Origin: Proteus appendicitidis
GTDB taxonomy: Bacteria > Pseudomonadota > Gammaproteobacteria > Enterobacterales > Enterobacteriaceae
Assembly (NCBI RefSeq): GCF_030271835.1
Contig: NZ_CP127389.1
Location: forward strand, 2,144,001 to 2,208,000
Direction of reading: 5' to 3'
DNA: 64,000 bases
The position numbers and the translations under genes are program-made. This document shows, piece after piece, positions 61,345-64,000 of the stretch. Each line of letters begins with the position of its first letter. Position 1 is the first letter of the stretch. The notes under the pieces were generated by a model. That model did not search any database. It worked only from the letters and a program-made list of their open reading frames with translations, and was not told the origin of the DNA.

Positions 61345-62046
61345 ATGCATCCCTTTACCTCATTGGCATTATGGCTTTGGCTAAGTGCTAGTGTGCTTTT
61401 TTTATCTTTAAGCTTACCACTGCTGATTATCAGCAGTGGTACTTTTATTAGCTTATTACTTTGGAAAGCCTCTCGCTGGCGTTGGCGCTTTATTGCGTGG
61501 TTGATGATCCCCATGGCAATAGGCTTATGGTTAGTTCATGGCGGTTGGCTTGCTTATTGGTTAACAGGTGGCATTTTAGATACCAGTAAACAAACGATGG
61601 CAATAACGCTATGGCTAAGATTATTAGCAATAATAAGCGGCGCTCAATTGTGGTTACAGTACACTTCAACCGAACAATTTATTAGAGCCTTATTTGCTAG
61701 CCGTCTACCTATGAGTCTTTCCTATTTATTAGCAGGACCTTTGTTACTTGTAGAACAATTGCGCCAGCAATTGCACAATATAAGAGAAGCACAATTAGCG
61801 CGAGGGGTCCCTCTTGATGGTTCATTCTGGCAACGCCTAATAACATTGCCTGCCATTATCTTGCCACTTATTAGCCATGTATTAAGTGATTTAACTATTC
61901 GTAGTGCTGCATTAGATATGCGAGGATTCCGTATTATTGCAAAACGAACCACCCTTTCTCCTCCTGTCGATACACCATTACAAGAGATGTTACGCTATTT
62001 TATTTTACTGCTTATCTTTGTTGAAGGAGTTATTTGGCTATGGTAA
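61345..62046 (+). CDS. ECF transporter T component (EcfT)
   Basis: A 233-residue membrane protein with N-terminal hydrophobic segments and the coupling-helix region REAQLARGVPLDGSFWQRL (about residue 147-165), which holds the Ala-Arg-Gly motif that binds the ATPases, and a second AALDMRGF motif (about 190-200). This is typical EcfT/CbiQ structure. It ends four codons inside the next gene's possible upstream start and overlaps its chosen ATG. Confidence 0.87.
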   Translation: MHPFTSLALWLWLSASVLFLSLSLPLLIISSGTFISLLLWKASRWRWRFIAWLMIPMAIGLWLVHGGWLAYWLTGGILDTSKQTMAITLWLRLLAIISGAQLWLQYTSTEQFIRALFASRLPMSLSYLLAGPLLLVEQLRQQLHNIREAQLARGVPLDGSFWQRLITLPAIILPLISHVLSDLTIRSAALDMRGFRIIAKRTTLSPPVDTPLQEMLRYFILLLIFVEGVIWLW

Positions 62047-62882
62047 TAAATCTTCAACAATTTAGTTTTTCCCCTAAAGGCGACGAGCAACCTATTATTG
62101 GCCCTATTGATCTGCAATTAAAACAAGGCGAATGGCTTGTTGTTTTCGGAGGAAATGGCAGTGGAAAAAGTCTTCTAGCTCAACTACTAGCAGGTTGGCA
62201 TCCCGATTTATTAACTGGCTCAGTGCAAGGTTTGGGAATTGTACAAAATATTGCACTAGATAAAAGCCGATTAGTCTCTCTAGCCCCCGGTAGACAACTC
62301 GTTCAACAATCTCCTCAATTACAACTTTCAGGTTGTGCTTTTACCGTAGAGCAAGAGATTGCTTTTGGCCCTGAAAATTTAGGCTTAAGTGAGAATGAAG
62401 TTCGATTTCGCGTAAAAGAAGCAATGATATTAACGCAATGTGACAGCCTGCGTTTTCGCCACCCTTCTACACTTTCAGGTGGAGAAGCCCAGCGTGTTGT
62501 CATTGCAAGCGCCCTTGCCATGCACCCTAAATTATTATTGCTTGATGAAGCATTTAGTCGTTTAACACCTAATGCAACACAACAATTACAGCAACGTATT
62601 AAGCGGTACGCACAAGAGCACAAATGTAGTGTGATTATTTTTGAACGCAATTTATTGCCCGCAATAACACTTAGTGAACAATTTTTATTGTTAGAAGCCG
62701 GAAAAACAAAAGCAACAGGCACCTTAGAAGATATATTTCCTTTCTTATTTGCAACAATTAATGCTCCTGATGCATGGCTAGCGTTAAATTGGTTAATTGA
62801 AAACCATCATTGGAACAAAAATATTGTAAATAACGATAAAGCTTTACTTAAGGCTTTTAAGGAGTTTTATGTTACAGCTTGA
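62040..62882 (+). CDS. ECF transporter ATPase 1
   Basis: A 280-residue ATP-binding subunit. Walker A GGNGSGKSLL, signature LSGGEAQRVVIASAL, Walker B LLLLDEAFSRL. The frame opens at TTG 62034, but ATG 62040 overlaps the ecfT stop codon (ATGGTAA) and is preferred. It overlaps the next ATPase gene by 14 bases, so the operon is translationally coupled. Confidence 0.88.
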   Translation: MVINLQQFSFSPKGDEQPIIGPIDLQLKQGEWLVVFGGNGSGKSLLAQLLAGWHPDLLTGSVQGLGIVQNIALDKSRLVSLAPGRQLVQQSPQLQLSGCAFTVEQEIAFGPENLGLSENEVRFRVKEAMILTQCDSLRFRHPSTLSGGEAQRVVIASALAMHPKLLLLDEAFSRLTPNATQQLQQRIKRYAQEHKCSVIIFERNLLPAITLSEQFLLLEAGKTKATGTLEDIFPFLFATINAPDAWLALNWLIENHHWNKNIVNNDKALLKAFKEFYVTA

Positions 62883-63669
62883 TAAAGTCACTTATCGTTG
62901 GGATGAAGATGTTCCCCCTTGTATTTCCCAATTATCTTTAACGTTAAATCAAGGTGAATGGATAACACTCGTTGGTGATAATGGTGCGGGGAAATCAACC
63001 CTATTACGTTTAATTGCTGGATTGTTAACGCCTAATGAAGGAGAGATAAAACTCAATAATCAGTTATTATCTCAAATGAAAGCACAGCAACGCGCCCAAT
63101 ATATTGGTGTATTATTTCAAGAGCCTGAACGACAAATATTTCATAACACAGTAGAAAAAGAAGTCTCTTTTGGTCTGAAACAACGTAAGTTTTCTAAAGA
63201 AGAGATTAAAAAACGTTTAGATGAAACATTAATGCTTTGTGGTTTAAGTAATGTCGCTGATGTTCACCCTTTAGATTTACACGCAGGTCAACGTAGAATG
63301 GTTGCCGTCGCAAGTTTAAGTATTTTATCACCTCAAATATTATTGCTTGATGAACCGACTCGTGATTTCGATGCGCATTGGCTAACTTGCTTTGAGAACT
63401 GGCTTCAGGTGCAAAAAACATTAGGTACATCTGTGCTTGCGATTAGCCATGATCTTGATTTTACAGCACGTCATTTTCAGCGAGTTATCCATTTATCTTC
63501 AGGAGAATTAATTGCTGATGGTGCACCTGAAAACGTATTAATGAGTTCAACTCTGCAATCCCTTTCAGATATACCCGCACCGACGTTATACTCATTAAGT
63601 CAGAAATTAAAATTACCAATAAAAAACAATCCGGTAGAATGGGCTAAAATGTTAATTAAAAATAAATAG
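62869..63669 (+). CDS. ECF transporter ATPase 2
   Basis: A 266-residue ATP-binding subunit. Walker A GDNGAGKSTLLRL and Walker B ILLLDEPTRDFD are intact, but the expected LSGGQ signature reads LHAGQRRMVAV, a departure from the canonical motif. In ECF transporters two unlike ATPases form an asymmetric pair, and a non-canonical site is tolerated. A GGAG site precedes the start. Last gene of the ecf operon. Confidence 0.87.
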   Translation: MLQLDKVTYRWDEDVPPCISQLSLTLNQGEWITLVGDNGAGKSTLLRLIAGLLTPNEGEIKLNNQLLSQMKAQQRAQYIGVLFQEPERQIFHNTVEKEVSFGLKQRKFSKEEIKKRLDETLMLCGLSNVADVHPLDLHAGQRRMVAVASLSILSPQILLLDEPTRDFDAHWLTCFENWLQVQKTLGTSVLAISHDLDFTARHFQRVIHLSSGELIADGAPENVLMSSTLQSLSDIPAPTLYSLSQKLKLPIKNNPVEWAKMLIKNK

Positions 63670-63747
63670 AAATCATAATATTGGCTCCTGATAATCTTAA
63701 AGCTTATTTCTATTATTATCATTTATTTTGTTGCTGGAGATACTAAA

Positions 63748-64000
63748 ATGGAAATTATTCACACTCTATTAGACTCATTGGGTCATTTATCTCCTATTAC
63801 ACTGTTTCTTTCCATTACATTAATCACGGCAGGAAAATCGACTATTGGTATTTCTTCATTTTTGCCACCAGCATCTTTGATGTTGATCTTTATTTTTGGT
63901 GCCTGCTTACCTCTTTATTCACCTATCTTTCTTTGGTTAGCAACCAGCCTTGGTGCCTTATTAGGTTCAATTTTAAGCTATGAATTAGGGCGTTCAATTT
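63748..64000 (+). CDS. DedA-like membrane protein, N-terminal part
   Basis: An open frame from ATG 63748 (preceded by GGAGA) to the right edge of the window, 84 codons seen. Several hydrophobic segments followed by ALLGSILSYELGRSI, the arrangement of Gly residues before a LGR motif typical of DedA/SNARE-associated proteins, which are lipid scramblases or flippases. Follows the ECF operon by 78 bases on the same strand. Truncated, so the call is moderate. Confidence 0.6.
   Translation, partial: MEIIHTLLDSLGHLSPITLFLSITLITAGKSTIGISSFLPPASLMLIFIFGACLPLYSPIFLWLATSLGALLGSILSYELGRSI

Overview
The window is chromosomal DNA from an AT-rich member of the Morganellaceae, most likely Proteus or a close relative. 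I base this on protein similarity and on gene order, which follows several Escherichia coli blocks (zwf-hexR-pykA-lpxM-mepM-znuACB-ruvBAC-yebC-nudB-aspS; yecN-cmoAB; cutC-yecM-argS; murJ-rimJ-mdtH-yceB; ycdY/ghrA/tRNA-Ser; kdsA-sirB1-prmC-prfA-hemA/lolB-ispE-prs; ychH/pth-ychF). The species cannot be fixed from the sequence alone.

Layout. 0-1.5 kb: start of the helicase gene yoaA, yoaB, and the spermidine exporter pair mdtJI with a candidate leader ORF. 2-17 kb: sugar-phosphate metabolism (zwf, hexR, pykA), lipid A acylation (lpxM), murein hydrolase (mepM), zinc uptake (znuA/znuCB around a Zur box), Holliday junction processing (ruvC, ruvAB with a LexA box), yebC, nudB, aspS. 17-26 kb: yecN, cmoAB, then two accessory genes (an unknown membrane protein and an ABC-F type ATPase with a structured leader) where E. 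coli carries torYZ, then cutC, yecM, argS. 26-32 kb: an AT-rich spacer joining argS to murJ (these two flank flagellar operons in E. coli), a TetR remnant, rimJ, mdtH, yceB, ycdY. 32.7-36.4 kb: a 2-oxoglutarate oxygenase and a 967-residue unknown protein that resembles AvrE/DspE-type type III effectors in architecture. 36.6-41 kb: ghrA, tRNA-Ser(GGA), a SulP transporter, and a TacA/TacT-type toxin-antitoxin pair. 41-52.6 kb: housekeeping (yhcC, kdsA, sirB1, prmC, prfA, hemA, lolB, ispE, prs, ychH, pth, ychF). 52.7-64 kb: accessory DNA with a pentapeptide-repeat protein resembling SopA/NleL HECT-like E3 ligase effectors, the acetoin genes budAB, a membrane-anchored Sel1/TPR-repeat protein, and a PPC-domain protein followed by a complete ECF transporter (S, T, two ATPases) and the start of a DedA-like gene.

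The most notable items are the two candidate type III effector genes lying away from any secretion apparatus, the putative attenuator with a 14-codon ORF in front of the ABC-F gene, the candidate polyamine-responsive leader ORF before mdtJI, the palindrome that may be both ruvC terminator and ruvAB LexA box, and the PPC/ECF/DedA cluster of unknown substrate. All family assignments are from reading the sequence; no database search was run.
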